The notes under the pieces: model-generated
Seen by the model: only the letters and a program-made list of their open reading frames with translations
What the model was told of the DNA's origin: nothing
Databases searched by the model: none
Translations under genes and position numbers: made by a program
NCBI RefSeq assembly: GCF_026012015.1
Contig: NZ_BRXR01000001.1
Span: 2,753,501-2,817,500 of the forward strand
Length of the DNA stretch: 64,000 nucleotides
DNA from: Clostridium omnivorum
GTDB taxonomy: Bacteria; Bacillota; Clostridia; Clostridiales; Clostridiaceae
Reading direction: 5' to 3'
In this document: one piece after another, positions 37,665-46,704 of the stretch
How positions within the stretch are numbered: the first letter of the stretch is position 1
How the letters are laid out: each line of letters starts with the position of its first letter

Positions 37665-38237
37665 ATGGGGAAATATTTTAAAATAGCAATGTTTATCACT
37701 TCTTTTACTCCACTGTGGATTACAATAATGTTTATTAATATTCTTAGTATAATAAAGGGTGGCCCTAATTTATGTACGGAAAAGATTGGGTTAGCTGTTA
37801 TAGTTATATCTATGTTTTTTTCAATATGTATAATTTATGGGTCGATGAAAAGTATAAAGGAAACAGCATATAAACCATATAAAATTGTTAATGCTACCCA
37901 AGAGAAAGGTATTACATCAGAATACCTATTGTCGTATATACTACCACTTTTTGCATTTGACTTTACAAAGTGGGATAGTGTAGTTCAGTTTTTAATATAC
38001 TTTTCTATATTAGCATTTTTATGTATTAGAAATAATAATGTGTATGCAAATTTAATGTTTGAATGTAGAAGATATAAATTTTATACATGTGAACTACAAT
38101 GGGCACCAGAACCAGACGTGGCGCCCATACAAGCAGTGGTAATTAGTAGATTAAATTTGTGTGCTAATAAAGGTAATACCATTGAAGTTGAACAACTTAA
38201 CAAGCCATTTTATCTTAAGCGAGACTCAATGGAGTAG
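37665..38237 (+). CDS. kwaA: KwaA-like membrane protein (Kiwa defence)
   Basis: A 190-residue membrane protein with about four hydrophobic segments (near 8-28, 42-62, 84-98 and 104-122) and a soluble C-terminal tail. The segment YLLSYILPLFAFDF and the paired third/fourth helices fit KwaA, the membrane subunit of the Kiwa anti-phage system, as far as I can recall it. The main support is the tail-to-tail neighbour, whose product looks like KwaB. RBS AAGGAG precedes the ATG. The gene ends 23 bases inside the opposite-strand gene. In described Kiwa loci the two genes run in the same direction; here they are convergent. An unrelated membrane protein remains possible. Confidence 0.55.
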   Translation: MGKYFKIAMFITSFTPLWITIMFINILSIIKGGPNLCTEKIGLAVIVISMFFSICIIYGSMKSIKETAYKPYKIVNATQEKGITSEYLLSYILPLFAFDFTKWDSVVQFLIYFSILAFLCIRNNNVYANLMFECRRYKFYTCELQWAPEPDVAPIQAVVISRLNLCANKGNTIEVEQLNKPFYLKRDSME

Positions 38238-39159
38238 AGCTTGGAACTTCACAAACACCATCTGAAAACATATTTAATTTAGTTTTCCCGCAAATTGCCA
38301 AAGTAAATATTCTAGCATGATTGACATCGTGTAAATCAAATTTCTTAGTGGCTGGATTTATTGGAATTTTTAAATCTGACGAAAGTTGCTTTTGCCATTT
38401 TGTTAGCTTAAGTTTTTCAACAATAGCTGAATCATATGTGATGAATTTTTTAGGTGTTTGGCCAGAAGTAGCAAATTGCCGATAAGATTCAATATCGTTG
38501 ATTATATTAGATTGTTCGAGCAAGTCAAGTGACTTTTGGCAGATTTTTTTATGAGAATATTCCATATTTAAAATGCCCTCGCAATTTGAGTTAATCATAT
38601 ATATTTTACTCTTATAGATTAATGCATCAAAGCCTTTACCAAATTGAACGAGGGGATTAGTGGTTTCAGTGATAGTATTATGTTGAGATGTGAAGATATG
38701 AGTTCTATCTTTCTTAAAAGTAATTATAGGATTTTTTCTAGCAAGCAAATAAAGATTTTGGACAACATTTTGCTCATCTTTATATGTTCCAGCGAAGATA
38801 AATGCACTAGCTTTGATATCTTTTAGACTAGTAGTATCATCACTAACATTAATGCTTTGAATTAATGAAGTCCAACTATCTTTTATGATTGGATTAGTAG
38901 TTGAAAGTTTGTCAACCACATTCTTTGGGTTAAAACCAGTATATTCTTGAACTTTTTTTTCAAATTTTTGAACCGTTTTCAGATATGTGCCGCACATATC
39001 TGATATAGTACCTTTCAATAAATTTTCCGTATTAAAGTTAATGTTGTAACAAGTAAATTCATTAGGATGTGTTTTATGGTCATATTTGATTAACAAAGTA
39101 TCCCAAGCGGTGACAGCTTGGACTTTATTTAATCCTTCTTCAATAAGACTAAATGACAT
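38215..39159 (-). CDS. kwaB: KwaB-like protein, DUF4868 (Kiwa defence)
   Basis: A 314-residue soluble protein. The second half fits the DUF4868 layout of KwaB: a central strand pair (ASAFIFAGTYKD, YLLARKNPII), the FGKGFDALIYKSKIYMINSN segment, helices, and a C-terminal region (IPINPATKKFDLHDVNHA) ending in a short SDGVCEVPSS strand. KwaB binds DNA and works with membrane protein KwaA to stop phage. AAGGAGG lies 8 bases before the start. It has its own promoter-like sequence and converges on the KwaA-like gene, overlapping it by 23 bases. Confidence 0.6.
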   Translation of the reverse strand: MSFSLIEEGLNKVQAVTAWDTLLIKYDHKTHPNEFTCYNINFNTENLLKGTISDMCGTYLKTVQKFEKKVQEYTGFNPKNVVDKLSTTNPIIKDSWTSLIQSINVSDDTTSLKDIKASAFIFAGTYKDEQNVVQNLYLLARKNPIITFKKDRTHIFTSQHNTITETTNPLVQFGKGFDALIYKSKIYMINSNCEGILNMEYSHKKICQKSLDLLEQSNIINDIESYRQFATSGQTPKKFITYDSAIVEKLKLTKWQKQLSSDLKIPINPATKKFDLHDVNHARIFTLAICGKTKLNMFSDGVCEVPSSTPLSLA

Positions 39160-39194
39160 AATTTTTCCTCCTTGGGCAACAACAAATTATAATA

Positions 39195-39222
39195 ATTATA
39201 GCATAAAAATAAATTTTGTTAA
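39195..39222 (-). promoter_or_regulatory. Promoter candidate for the KwaB-like gene
   Basis: On the minus strand, TTAACA and TATAAT with a 16-base spacer lie about 35 bases before the start of the gene at 39159. The second gene of the pair therefore appears to be expressed independently. Confidence 0.5.
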
Positions 39223-39379
39223 ATAATGCAAACTTTGGGTCATTGTTATTTCAGGGCATCTCTAGGAAGATGTTTTTTTATTACTTTTTTTAGAGGTTTA
39301 TACAATAAGACTAAGTTCTATATTTGGAATTACAAGAGTGAGGGATAAGTGTTAAAATAGTTTATTTGGTAATTCATAT

Positions 39380-39857
39380 AAATTTTTTGGAGAAACTACC
39401 AATGGAAAGATTGTTAATGAGAGAACAGCAATGTAAACAACTGCGGTCTATGAAGCTTGTGTTAGAATACTGTCTAGAAGATGTGGCGAGCTTACCGTTC
39501 CATACTTATAGGTAGTTAAGGTAAAGAAAAAGTATTCAATCATCCCATATATTATCTGCTCCTTGATGAGCTAAACTCGGAGATGACTTAATTTGTGTTC
39601 AAATAGTACTGACGAGTCATCTTTTATTATAAGGAAATGCATATACACAGATTATAAGGAATGAAAGAGAAAATGTACTAGGTTTATACCTACTTATGCC
39701 AGATAAAGTACCTATAAAAGGAATCGGAAATAGTGATATTTACTATATTTATAGCAAAGTTGGCGAAGAAATTCCACTAAGAAGTTATGAAGTTTTTCAT
39801 ATTCCTGCCCTAGATTTTGCAGAACAAGAGAATTTTATAGTAATTATAGCCTTATGA
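39380..39857 (+). pseudogene. Decayed phage portal protein
   Basis: Pieces of an HK97-type portal protein in order but in shifting frames: GETTNGKIVNERTAM, TTAVYEACVRIL, LEDVASLPFHTYR, GKEKVFNHPIYYLLLDELN, GNAYTQIIRNERENVLGLYL, and EIPLRSYEVFHIPALDF. The C-terminal half is absent. In tailed phages portal normally follows terminase directly, so this and the terL relic were once neighbours, now separated by the Kiwa-like pair. Confidence 0.85.
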
Positions 39858-40107
39858 AGATGAAAGGTGTATGGATGCAACCATTATATCTTCATGATTT
39901 TCTGAGGTACTAAAACACCTTTATTATAAATAGAATTATAAAAGTTTTATTTAAGTAGTTAAAAAAAGTAAAAAGGTATGTTAAAATTTAGTATCATTTG
40001 GTATGATATGTATATTAGTTATAATAATAGTGTGAATGATATATTTTAATTTTGCTATTAGGAATGCTAATCAAAGGCTATATTAGCATACATATGGAGG
40101 GGTTTAG
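39858..40107. other. Intergenic, nothing recognised
   Basis: AT-rich spacer after the portal relic with no readable frame. It holds the upstream region of the Mrr-like gene. Confidence 0.4.
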
Positions 40108-41007
40108 ATGAACGATGAGGAAATTTTAAAGTGCTTAAATGACATTTCTGAAGATGAAATGATTGAAAAAGTAATAATTCCTTTATACGAAAAAAAGTTT
40201 TCAAAGCGGTTTTATGATATTGAATTTACAGGAAAAGATAAAAAGGAAGATCAGGGAATTGATATAACATACTATGAAATTTCACCCGATACGAAAGCAA
40301 AAGAGTATTTTGGAATTCAAGTAAAACAAGGTGATATCAATACAGGAAAAGGAGCAAATGGAATAGCTGCAATATCGGTTCAGGCACAACAAGCATTCAC
40401 TAAAAAAATTCCTAATGTAAAAGATAAAAGTAGTTATTATATAAAAACATATATTATTTTAACGACTGGAGATATTAAGGCTAAGGCAAGAGAACAAATA
40501 GTAGACCAATTTAAAGATAAGAATTTCAGATTTATTGATGGCAAAACTTTAGCTGAATGGATAAAAGCAACTTATCTAAGTGAATTTATGAGTAAATTTA
40601 ATATAGAGGATGAAGATGATGAAGTAGATGAAGATGAAAGTCCAATTGAGAGCATAATATCTTTTCTTGAGGATGAATTTAAAAAAGATATAAAAGAAAT
40701 AAGGGCATCATTTAGAGCATTGGATAGCTGTAAGTGTAAAATTGTAAGAGAATTGATGATAAAAAGTCCATTGAAAGCGTTCGCAATTGCAAAAAATATA
40801 GGGATGGCAAAATCAAGTATAGAGCATGAATTAGATGAGCTAGTAAGAGAGGATGTCCTAGAAGTTGATGAAGATGGATACTATGTAAAGTACGGTAATT
40901 TAGGAAATTGGAGTGCTGTCTTACAAGGAGCTGAGTTACGTATTAATCAGCTTGGATATGACTCTGAAATAGAAATATGGCAAATTGTAGATGGTATATT
41001 TTGCTAA
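40108..41007 (+). CDS. Mrr-like nuclease fused to a winged helix
   Basis: A 299-residue protein. The N-terminal half (about 1-165) is a restriction-endonuclease-like domain: an IEKVIIPLYEKKF helix, then D-Q-G-I-D-I (catalytic Asp near 52) and G-I-Q-V-K-Q with Gln71-x-Lys73, the Mrr-type PD-(D/E)XK pattern. An acidic linker (about 175-195) leads to a C-terminal winged-helix domain (about 215-275) with an AKNIGMAKSSIEHELDELVRE recognition helix. GGAGGGG precedes the start. The gene stands alone with its own terminator. A stand-alone modified-DNA restriction enzyme is the simplest guess; a DNA-binding regulator derived from a nuclease is possible. Confidence 0.75.
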   Translation: MNDEEILKCLNDISEDEMIEKVIIPLYEKKFSKRFYDIEFTGKDKKEDQGIDITYYEISPDTKAKEYFGIQVKQGDINTGKGANGIAAISVQAQQAFTKKIPNVKDKSSYYIKTYIILTTGDIKAKAREQIVDQFKDKNFRFIDGKTLAEWIKATYLSEFMSKFNIEDEDDEVDEDESPIESIISFLEDEFKKDIKEIRASFRALDSCKCKIVRELMIKSPLKAFAIAKNIGMAKSSIEHELDELVREDVLEVDEDGYYVKYGNLGNWSAVLQGAELRINQLGYDSEIEIWQIVDGIFC

Positions 41008-41057
41008 TAATTAGTAAAATGTAATAAGTGATACAGTATACATTACTAAAAACTTAT

Positions 41058-41092
41058 AAAAGGGATTTACTATAATGTAAGTCCTTTTTTAT
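41058..41092 (+). terminator. Terminator after the Mrr-like gene
   Basis: AAGGGATTTAC pairs with GTAAGTCCTTTT with a 6-base loop and T-run. Confidence 0.75.
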
Positions 41093-41384
41093 ATTGTTTA
41101 ATGAATACCACTGGTTCCAAAAAGCTTATAGCTTTGAGTAGAAAAAATCAAAACTCCAATATAAAATAGAAGTATGTTTGTGGTGTAGATTGTGATATAA
41201 GGGTAGAGGATATAGCCTTAAAAAAGCAAAAAATTATTATACATATTCCTAACAACTTTTAACAAGTGAGAGAAAAATAAATTGTCAAAGTTGTTTCTCT
41301 CTTAATATCGTGGTAAAATTAGTGAATAGTGTTTTATTTTGGATTATTAAACTAATTTTATCTTTAGAATGGGGGGATGATGTT
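41093..41384. other. Intergenic; possible relic, not assigned
   Basis: A short frame-disrupted coding-like stretch runs at about 41101-41260 on the plus strand (KYVCGVDCDI is readable). It hints at a mobilisation protein fragment but is too short to assign. Confidence 0.25.
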
Positions 41385-41939
41385 ATGGATTGTGGCTATA
41401 GTAAAAGTTTAAATCGGATGGTTATTGATAATTCAGTAGCTAGATATTGGAATGAAGCAGTTTATGAATGGGAAATTGTAGACTGTATTGAAGATGATTA
41501 TAATGAATCCTCATGTATTTGCGGAAAGGAAAATATCAAGTATTTGTTTACTATAAAAAACCGAAAAAACGGAAATGAGCTATTTCCAATTGGCAGTACT
41601 TGTATAAAAAAATTCAATAGAGAGGATTTGGATGAAGTAACATCTGTAAGTGAAAAATTATTCCAATTATTGCACGCTATTCAAAAACGTGAATTTATAT
41701 CATTAAATGCAGAATTTTTTTCAAGAAAATTACTGAAATATCTTTATGACGAAGGCGTGTTTAAACCTTCTAAATTTAACGGATATGATGGTGAAAATGA
41801 TTATTTATTTATGCGTGACATGTTTAACAAGAGAAAAGAACCAACGGAAAATCAGCAAGCAAAAATAAAAGCAATTATTATTAATTCGATAAAGCCGTAT
41901 TTGGTTGAACAATTAGAAGATAAAATAATAAGTAAATAA
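41385..41939 (+). CDS. Hypothetical protein with C-x-C motif, 184 aa
   Basis: Start at 41385 is chosen over 41310 because GGGGGGATG lies upstream and the extra N-terminus has no ribosome binding site. The protein has W-E-I-V-D-C near its start and a S-S-C-I-C-G-K motif followed by FTIKNRKNGNELFPIGSTC, probably a small zinc-binding fold. It resembles uncharacterised proteins found on mobile islands. No function assigned. Confidence 0.6.
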   Translation: MDCGYSKSLNRMVIDNSVARYWNEAVYEWEIVDCIEDDYNESSCICGKENIKYLFTIKNRKNGNELFPIGSTCIKKFNREDLDEVTSVSEKLFQLLHAIQKREFISLNAEFFSRKLLKYLYDEGVFKPSKFNGYDGENDYLFMRDMFNKRKEPTENQQAKIKAIIINSIKPYLVEQLEDKIISK

Positions 41940-41950
41940 TCCTAAATTTT

Positions 41951-41988
41951 TAAGTGATAGATTTAAAATTATGTCTATCACTTTTTTG
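41951..41988 (+). terminator. Terminator after the C-x-C protein gene
   Basis: AAGTGATAGA pairs perfectly with TCTATCACTT, followed by TTTTG. Confidence 0.85.
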
Positions 41989-42421
41989 TTTATCTAAGTA
42001 AATAAGTGTAAAAGGAGCTATTAATCTGTAAAGTAATTCAGCATAGATGGCAGAAATGCCTACTTTGCGTTTTTTTCAATTAACATAGTTATAATTATTT
42101 TATTATATATGAAAAAGTATTGTTAGTCATTTAAATTTATAAGAATAAGTTTTATTATATTTACAAATGAAAACTATTAGTAAATATAAAAATTATAAAC
42201 GCGTGATACATATGACGAAGTTAGGAAATTCCCTAAAATAACATGCAAAATTGCAGCTGAGTATCTATCATTTCTAGGCATAATGTCTTTATAGCATCTT
42301 ACTATCAATTGGATTCTTTTTTAAAATTAGTATTTTTAATTTTAACTGACAGTCTATGTCATTAATGAATTTTATAATTAAGATAAAGTTTATAATTATT
42401 TATAAAGGATGGGGACAATAA
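41989..42421. other. Intergenic region of about 430 bases
   Basis: AT-rich with stops in all frames; no repeat or known riboswitch pattern seen. A search for a c-di-GMP riboswitch fold in the part before the GGDEF gene found no obvious match by eye. AAAGGATGGGG at about 42403-42413 is the ribosome binding site of the next gene. Confidence 0.4.
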
Positions 42422-43036
42422 TTGGATTACAATAATATGAATAAAGAAAAACTTGTTGAGGTTTTAATGGAGAAGGATAAAATACTTAGAGAATTAAGGC
42501 TAGAAAATAAAAAATTAAATTCCCTGGCAAGTTTTGATGCGATGACAGGAGTACTAAACAGGAAATCAGGCTTAGAATTATTAGAAAAAGAGTTTAATAT
42601 TTCTAACATTAATAATAGAAATATTGTTGTTTGCTTTGTTGATGTAGATAAATTGAAGCATATAAATGATGCTTTTGGGCATGAAGAGGGGGACAAACTG
42701 ATAATAAATGTAGCTTCAATTTTAAAAAATAGTATTAGAAAAACTGATTTCGTAATTAGAATGGGAGGAGATGAGTTTTTAATTGTATTTCCTCAAACCA
42801 CAATGAAAAATGCAAATAAAGTAAGGTATAGAATTTTGAAAATGATTGAGGAAAGTAATCAAGGTAACATAAAATATAATTTAAGTTTAAGTTATGGATT
42901 TTATGAGTATGGTAATGAAATTGAAAATAAATTAACTGTTAATGATCTGATAAGAAGAGCAGACATAGAAATGTATAAGATAAAGAGTGTCAAAAAAAAG
43001 GATTTTAAAGATAGATATAGAAAACAGAATAGGTAA
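42422..43036 (+). CDS. Stand-alone GGDEF diguanylate cyclase
   Basis: A 204-residue protein with only a short coiled-coil lead (residues 8-35) and a GGDEF domain. The active motif G-G-D-E-F is at 115-119 and the metal-binding Asp is in CFVDVDKLKH. An inhibitory I-site R-x-x-D (R106, D109) lies five residues before it, so it should make cyclic di-GMP and be limited by product inhibition. No sensor or membrane segment is fused. The TTG at 42422 is preferred because of its ribosome binding site; ATG at 42437 is the alternative. A WYL regulator follows 27 bases later. Confidence 0.85.
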   Translation: MDYNNMNKEKLVEVLMEKDKILRELRLENKKLNSLASFDAMTGVLNRKSGLELLEKEFNISNINNRNIVVCFVDVDKLKHINDAFGHEEGDKLIINVASILKNSIRKTDFVIRMGGDEFLIVFPQTTMKNANKVRYRILKMIEESNQGNIKYNLSLSYGFYEYGNEIENKLTVNDLIRRADIEMYKIKSVKKKDFKDRYRKQNR

Positions 43037-43063
43037 TAATGTCTAAAGGAGTAAGATTTTTGT

Positions 43064-44050
43064 ATGGAAAGATTTAAATCAGATGCTTTGTTATATATTT
43101 ATAATAGCTTAATTGAGGGTAAAGTAGTTAAAAAGAATGATGTAGTAGACAAATTTAATATTAATGAAAGAACTTTCTATAGATATATAAAAGATATAAA
43201 AAATTTTGTAGAAAACCCAGATGGTGATTTAATAGGTGAGCAAATAATAGTAGATAGAGAAAAATGCGGGTATGTTCTTAAAGGAAAGTATGAGAAAAAA
43301 CTTAACGAAAAAGAAGTTTTGGCAATTTCTAAAGTGCTCTTAGAGAGTAGAGGCTTTATTAAGAATGAGATAGAAGGTATGATTAGTAAGATTCTTGATA
43401 ATTGTATATGTGAAGATAAAGAAAATATCAAACCTATTATAGGAAACGAACTAATCCATTATGTTTCTCCACAACATGGACAAAGACTATTAGACAAGTT
43501 GTGGGAAATAAGTACTGCAATAAATGAACAAAAGGTATTAGACATTGGATATGTTAAGATAGGTATAGATGGAAAGTTTCAAGAGGAAGTTTCTAGAAGA
43601 ATAGTGTATCCACAAGGAATATTATTTTCTGAATATTATTTTTATCTTATAGCTTTTATTGAAGGAAAAAGTTATGAATATCCTACTATTTATAGAGTCG
43701 ACAGAATTAAAGACTTAACTATTACTGAGAAAAGGTATGAAATAGAGTATAGCAAGAGATTTCAAGATGGTCGATATAGAAAGTTAATTCAGTTTATGCA
43801 AACAGGAGAACTTGAAAGAGTAAAGTTTAGGTTTACAGGTAGATCTATAGAGGCTGTTTTAGATAGATTACCTAATGCTAAAGTGGTAAGGGAAAAACAA
43901 GGAGAATACATAGTAGAGATAAATATGTTTGGTAAAGGTATAAAAATGTGGCTTTTGAGCCAGGGAGAGGATATAGAAGTTTTAAGTCCTGATAAATTTA
44001 GAGAAGAAATGATGGAAACTATTGATGAAATGAAAAGATTATATAATTAA
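43064..44050 (+). CDS. WYL-domain helix-turn-helix regulator
   Basis: A 328-residue regulator: an N-terminal helix-turn-helix (residues 5-55, including NINERTFYRYIKDIKNF), then a WYL domain (about 140-235, with the SRRIVYPQGILFSEYYFYLIA segment) and a C-terminal WCX extension. WYL proteins sense ligands such as nucleic acid or nucleotides and often repress defence operons. AAAGGAG lies 12 bases before the ATG. It sits 180 bases before the four-gene operon and may control it (inference). Confidence 0.88.
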   Translation: MERFKSDALLYIYNSLIEGKVVKKNDVVDKFNINERTFYRYIKDIKNFVENPDGDLIGEQIIVDREKCGYVLKGKYEKKLNEKEVLAISKVLLESRGFIKNEIEGMISKILDNCICEDKENIKPIIGNELIHYVSPQHGQRLLDKLWEISTAINEQKVLDIGYVKIGIDGKFQEEVSRRIVYPQGILFSEYYFYLIAFIEGKSYEYPTIYRVDRIKDLTITEKRYEIEYSKRFQDGRYRKLIQFMQTGELERVKFRFTGRSIEAVLDRLPNAKVVREKQGEYIVEINMFGKGIKMWLLSQGEDIEVLSPDKFREEMMETIDEMKRLYN

Positions 44051-44230
44051 GGTTATAGAAAAGACAACTTCTGAACAGAGGAGATATAAGATTGGAGAGA
44101 AAAATTATGTTTATACTATCAGGGCTGAGGATTAAGACAGTGGCATTGATATGTGGTTAGAAAGTTAAGGAGATTATGTCCATTAGATTGAATAGTAGTA
44201 ATAGACCAAAAATATATATGGAGGGTAAAT

Positions 44231-46690
44231 ATGAGATTCTATGAAAAGATAAAGAAGTTTTTCGAAGGAAGAGCAAGATACTGGTATATCATTGTAGCAA
44301 TCTTTATATTGTTAGGGTTAGCTGACAATGCACTTTTAAACATAGTTGCTCCTACATGGGTTTGTACAAGTATAATGATGTTGTTAATTGTTTTATCTAC
44401 TTGTTATGTAGCGATTATGTATAGGTTTATTAGAGACAAATGTAAAACTTACATGGACAAACGTAAAGAAATGTTGTTTGTCCGCATTGAAGATTTAGAA
44501 AATAATATTAATGAATTAAATAAGAAAAATATAGAATTAGAAAATAAACTTGCTGAAGCTATTAACACTAATGTGAATGATAATACTTTAAAGATAATAA
44601 ATGAGTTAACAGAAATGGTAAGGGAGACTTCAGAGCATATAGAGAATAGAGTACAGAACTTTGCTGATAATATAGATATCCGTTTAAATAAGGATGTAGA
44701 AAATATTCTAACAATCGTTACAGATGGATTTGAAAATCATAAAACTCTTTCTAATAATAATACTGAGACTATTACAAGACTTGTAGAAGAGGCATCTAAT
44801 AGAATAAAAGAAAAAGTACAAAATTGTTCAGATACACATATTAAGAGTATTGAAGATCTGTCATATTATGTTAAGATGTTCCGCGGAGAAACTCAGAAGA
44901 ATATAAAAGAAATTGATACCAGAATAACTGAAAATACAGACAAAATACTTGAGATAATGAATGACTACTCCCAAAAAGGCACCATTACAAGCGAAGAACA
45001 GATTAAGTTAATAAAAGAACTTGATGAGAAATTTTCAGTAAAAGAAGAAGAAGGACGGGCTATATTACTGAGTGAAACTAATAGAATTATCCAGAAAGTC
45101 GAAGAAAATAATGAACAAAATAAAAAGTTATTATTAGAAGAACAGGATATTATCCATAGTTCTGTCGCTCTGATTGGAGATAGAATTAAAGATGCATCTC
45201 TTGTGGAAGCAGGATTGGTAAATGGAGTATCAGAAAATTTTGAAGTTTTCAAGAACACTCTTTGTAGCGATACAGATATATTGGCTAAAAAGCTGACAGA
45301 CCAGGTGGATAAAGTTATTGGTAAGTTAGATGAAAAGACTAAGCGAGATGATGAGATTAGTGAAGAACATTTGAAATTGATTAATACTCTTGAAGAGAAA
45401 GTAGCTTTTGTTGGAAAAGCAAATCAGGACATAACAATAAATGAGAGCGTGAAAGTTTTGAAGATTATGAAGGAACATAATGAAGAGCAAAAACGATTAT
45501 TTGCAATGCAAAGGGAATACTTAAATAGCTCCAAATCACAGATTGAAGAGAAGATAATTCTTGGTTGCAAGGAAAACAAAGAAATTACAGAAAATGCAAA
45601 AGAGAGAATTTTAGAAAAGGTTAATAAGTATGGAGAATCTCAGGCAATATTATTTCAGGAGCAGAAAGAGGATATTGCGAATGCAGTAATACGCATTGAA
45701 GAAAAAATTAAAGAAGCATCAGGAATTGAATCGGAATTGGTAGCAGGTCTTTCAGAAACTGTATCAGCCGTAAGGGAAAAAGTTAATGCCAATACTGATA
45801 AATTAAGTGGAGAGTTAACGGGACATATTTCGCAGATTATTGGAAAGTTGCAAGAAAAATCCATAGTCGATGAGGAAGTTAATAGTATACAAGCTGAAAT
45901 GATAAAGGATATAGTAGAACGAATTGATGCAATCAAACTGTTAACAAGTGAAAAAGCAGATGCTATTAGTACAAAAGCAAATGAAATGCAGAATGAAATT
46001 GTTAAACTCCTAATTCAAGTTCTAGATGATGCTGATATAAAATCAGATAAGTTAGATAGTGCCTATAACCGAATTTTCACTCAAGTAGTAGACTTTTCAA
46101 AAGGTACAAAGAAGAACATTGAAAAATTACAGAATGCAATTGATGCACAGCAACTGAGTTTGGGAAAAGAAAGACATTTATCCGCATTGTCTATAGAAGA
46201 GCAATTGTTACAAACTAGGTCTCTAAAGGATAAGATCGATACATATTCTATAGTTGCTGAAAAATATCAAATCGATATTTCTGGTAAGCTTAATAATCTT
46301 CAAAATCAGATTGTAAATCTGAATGCCCTTGCAGAAGTATTGAGAAATATTTCTGCAGCACCTAAACAGGAAATAACTAAAACAAATCAAAATAGGACAG
46401 AGGAAATAAAGGATGTTCAAACAGGAATAACTGTTTATAACCATTATGAGTATGATAAGTTGATTTCCAGTGAAATGCTAACAGGTAAAAAGAAAAACTA
46501 TGATGTAGAGTATGATGATCAAGGCAGAATAGTTAGAAGTCGAAATTATGGTAGTAATGGTGATATTGCTACTGAGTTGGAGTTTTATACCAATGGGCAA
46601 GTTAAAAGGCGTACTGAAAAAGTAATGGTCAATGGGAAATTACAGACTGTTAAGAGTGAATTTGATGAACAAGGAAACAAATTAAAATAA
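44231..46690 (+). CDS. Operon gene 1: membrane-anchored long coiled-coil protein
   Basis: An 819-residue protein. Two membrane helices lie near residues 18-38 and 42-66, followed by about 640 residues of coiled coil rich in E, K and N (roughly 75-715). The tail of about 70 residues (YDVEYDDQGRIVRSRNYG, ELEFYTNGQVKRR) resembles YwqK/MORN-like repeats. The shape recalls long-tail motor or sensor proteins such as ZorA, but no MotA-type motif was seen. RBS GGAGGG is 7 bases upstream. It begins a tight four-gene operon with TerB-like and HNH partners. Confidence 0.7.
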   Translation: MRFYEKIKKFFEGRARYWYIIVAIFILLGLADNALLNIVAPTWVCTSIMMLLIVLSTCYVAIMYRFIRDKCKTYMDKRKEMLFVRIEDLENNINELNKKNIELENKLAEAINTNVNDNTLKIINELTEMVRETSEHIENRVQNFADNIDIRLNKDVENILTIVTDGFENHKTLSNNNTETITRLVEEASNRIKEKVQNCSDTHIKSIEDLSYYVKMFRGETQKNIKEIDTRITENTDKILEIMNDYSQKGTITSEEQIKLIKELDEKFSVKEEEGRAILLSETNRIIQKVEENNEQNKKLLLEEQDIIHSSVALIGDRIKDASLVEAGLVNGVSENFEVFKNTLCSDTDILAKKLTDQVDKVIGKLDEKTKRDDEISEEHLKLINTLEEKVAFVGKANQDITINESVKVLKIMKEHNEEQKRLFAMQREYLNSSKSQIEEKIILGCKENKEITENAKERILEKVNKYGESQAILFQEQKEDIANAVIRIEEKIKEASGIESELVAGLSETVSAVREKVNANTDKLSGELTGHISQIIGKLQEKSIVDEEVNSIQAEMIKDIVERIDAIKLLTSEKADAISTKANEMQNEIVKLLIQVLDDADIKSDKLDSAYNRIFTQVVDFSKGTKKNIEKLQNAIDAQQLSLGKERHLSALSIEEQLLQTRSLKDKIDTYSIVAEKYQIDISGKLNNLQNQIVNLNALAEVLRNISAAPKQEITKTNQNRTEEIKDVQTGITVYNHYEYDKLISSEMLTGKKKNYDVEYDDQGRIVRSRNYGSNGDIATELEFYTNGQVKRRTEKVMVNGKLQTVKSEFDEQGNKLK

Positions 46691-46704
46691 GGAGGCATAA
46701 AGAG

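Noticed and set aside
41101-41260. Relaxase (Mob) fragment
   Set aside because: Only a ten-residue stretch is suggestive; too short and out of frame to support.
42200-42410. Cyclic di-GMP riboswitch before the GGDEF gene
   Set aside because: No recognisable conserved core or paired stems were found by eye; a covariance search would be decisive.
44231-46690. ZorA of a Zorya system
   Set aside because: It has two membrane helices and a long coiled coil but no MotA-like motif, and no ZorB-type OmpA/peptidoglycan-binding partner is encoded nearby.
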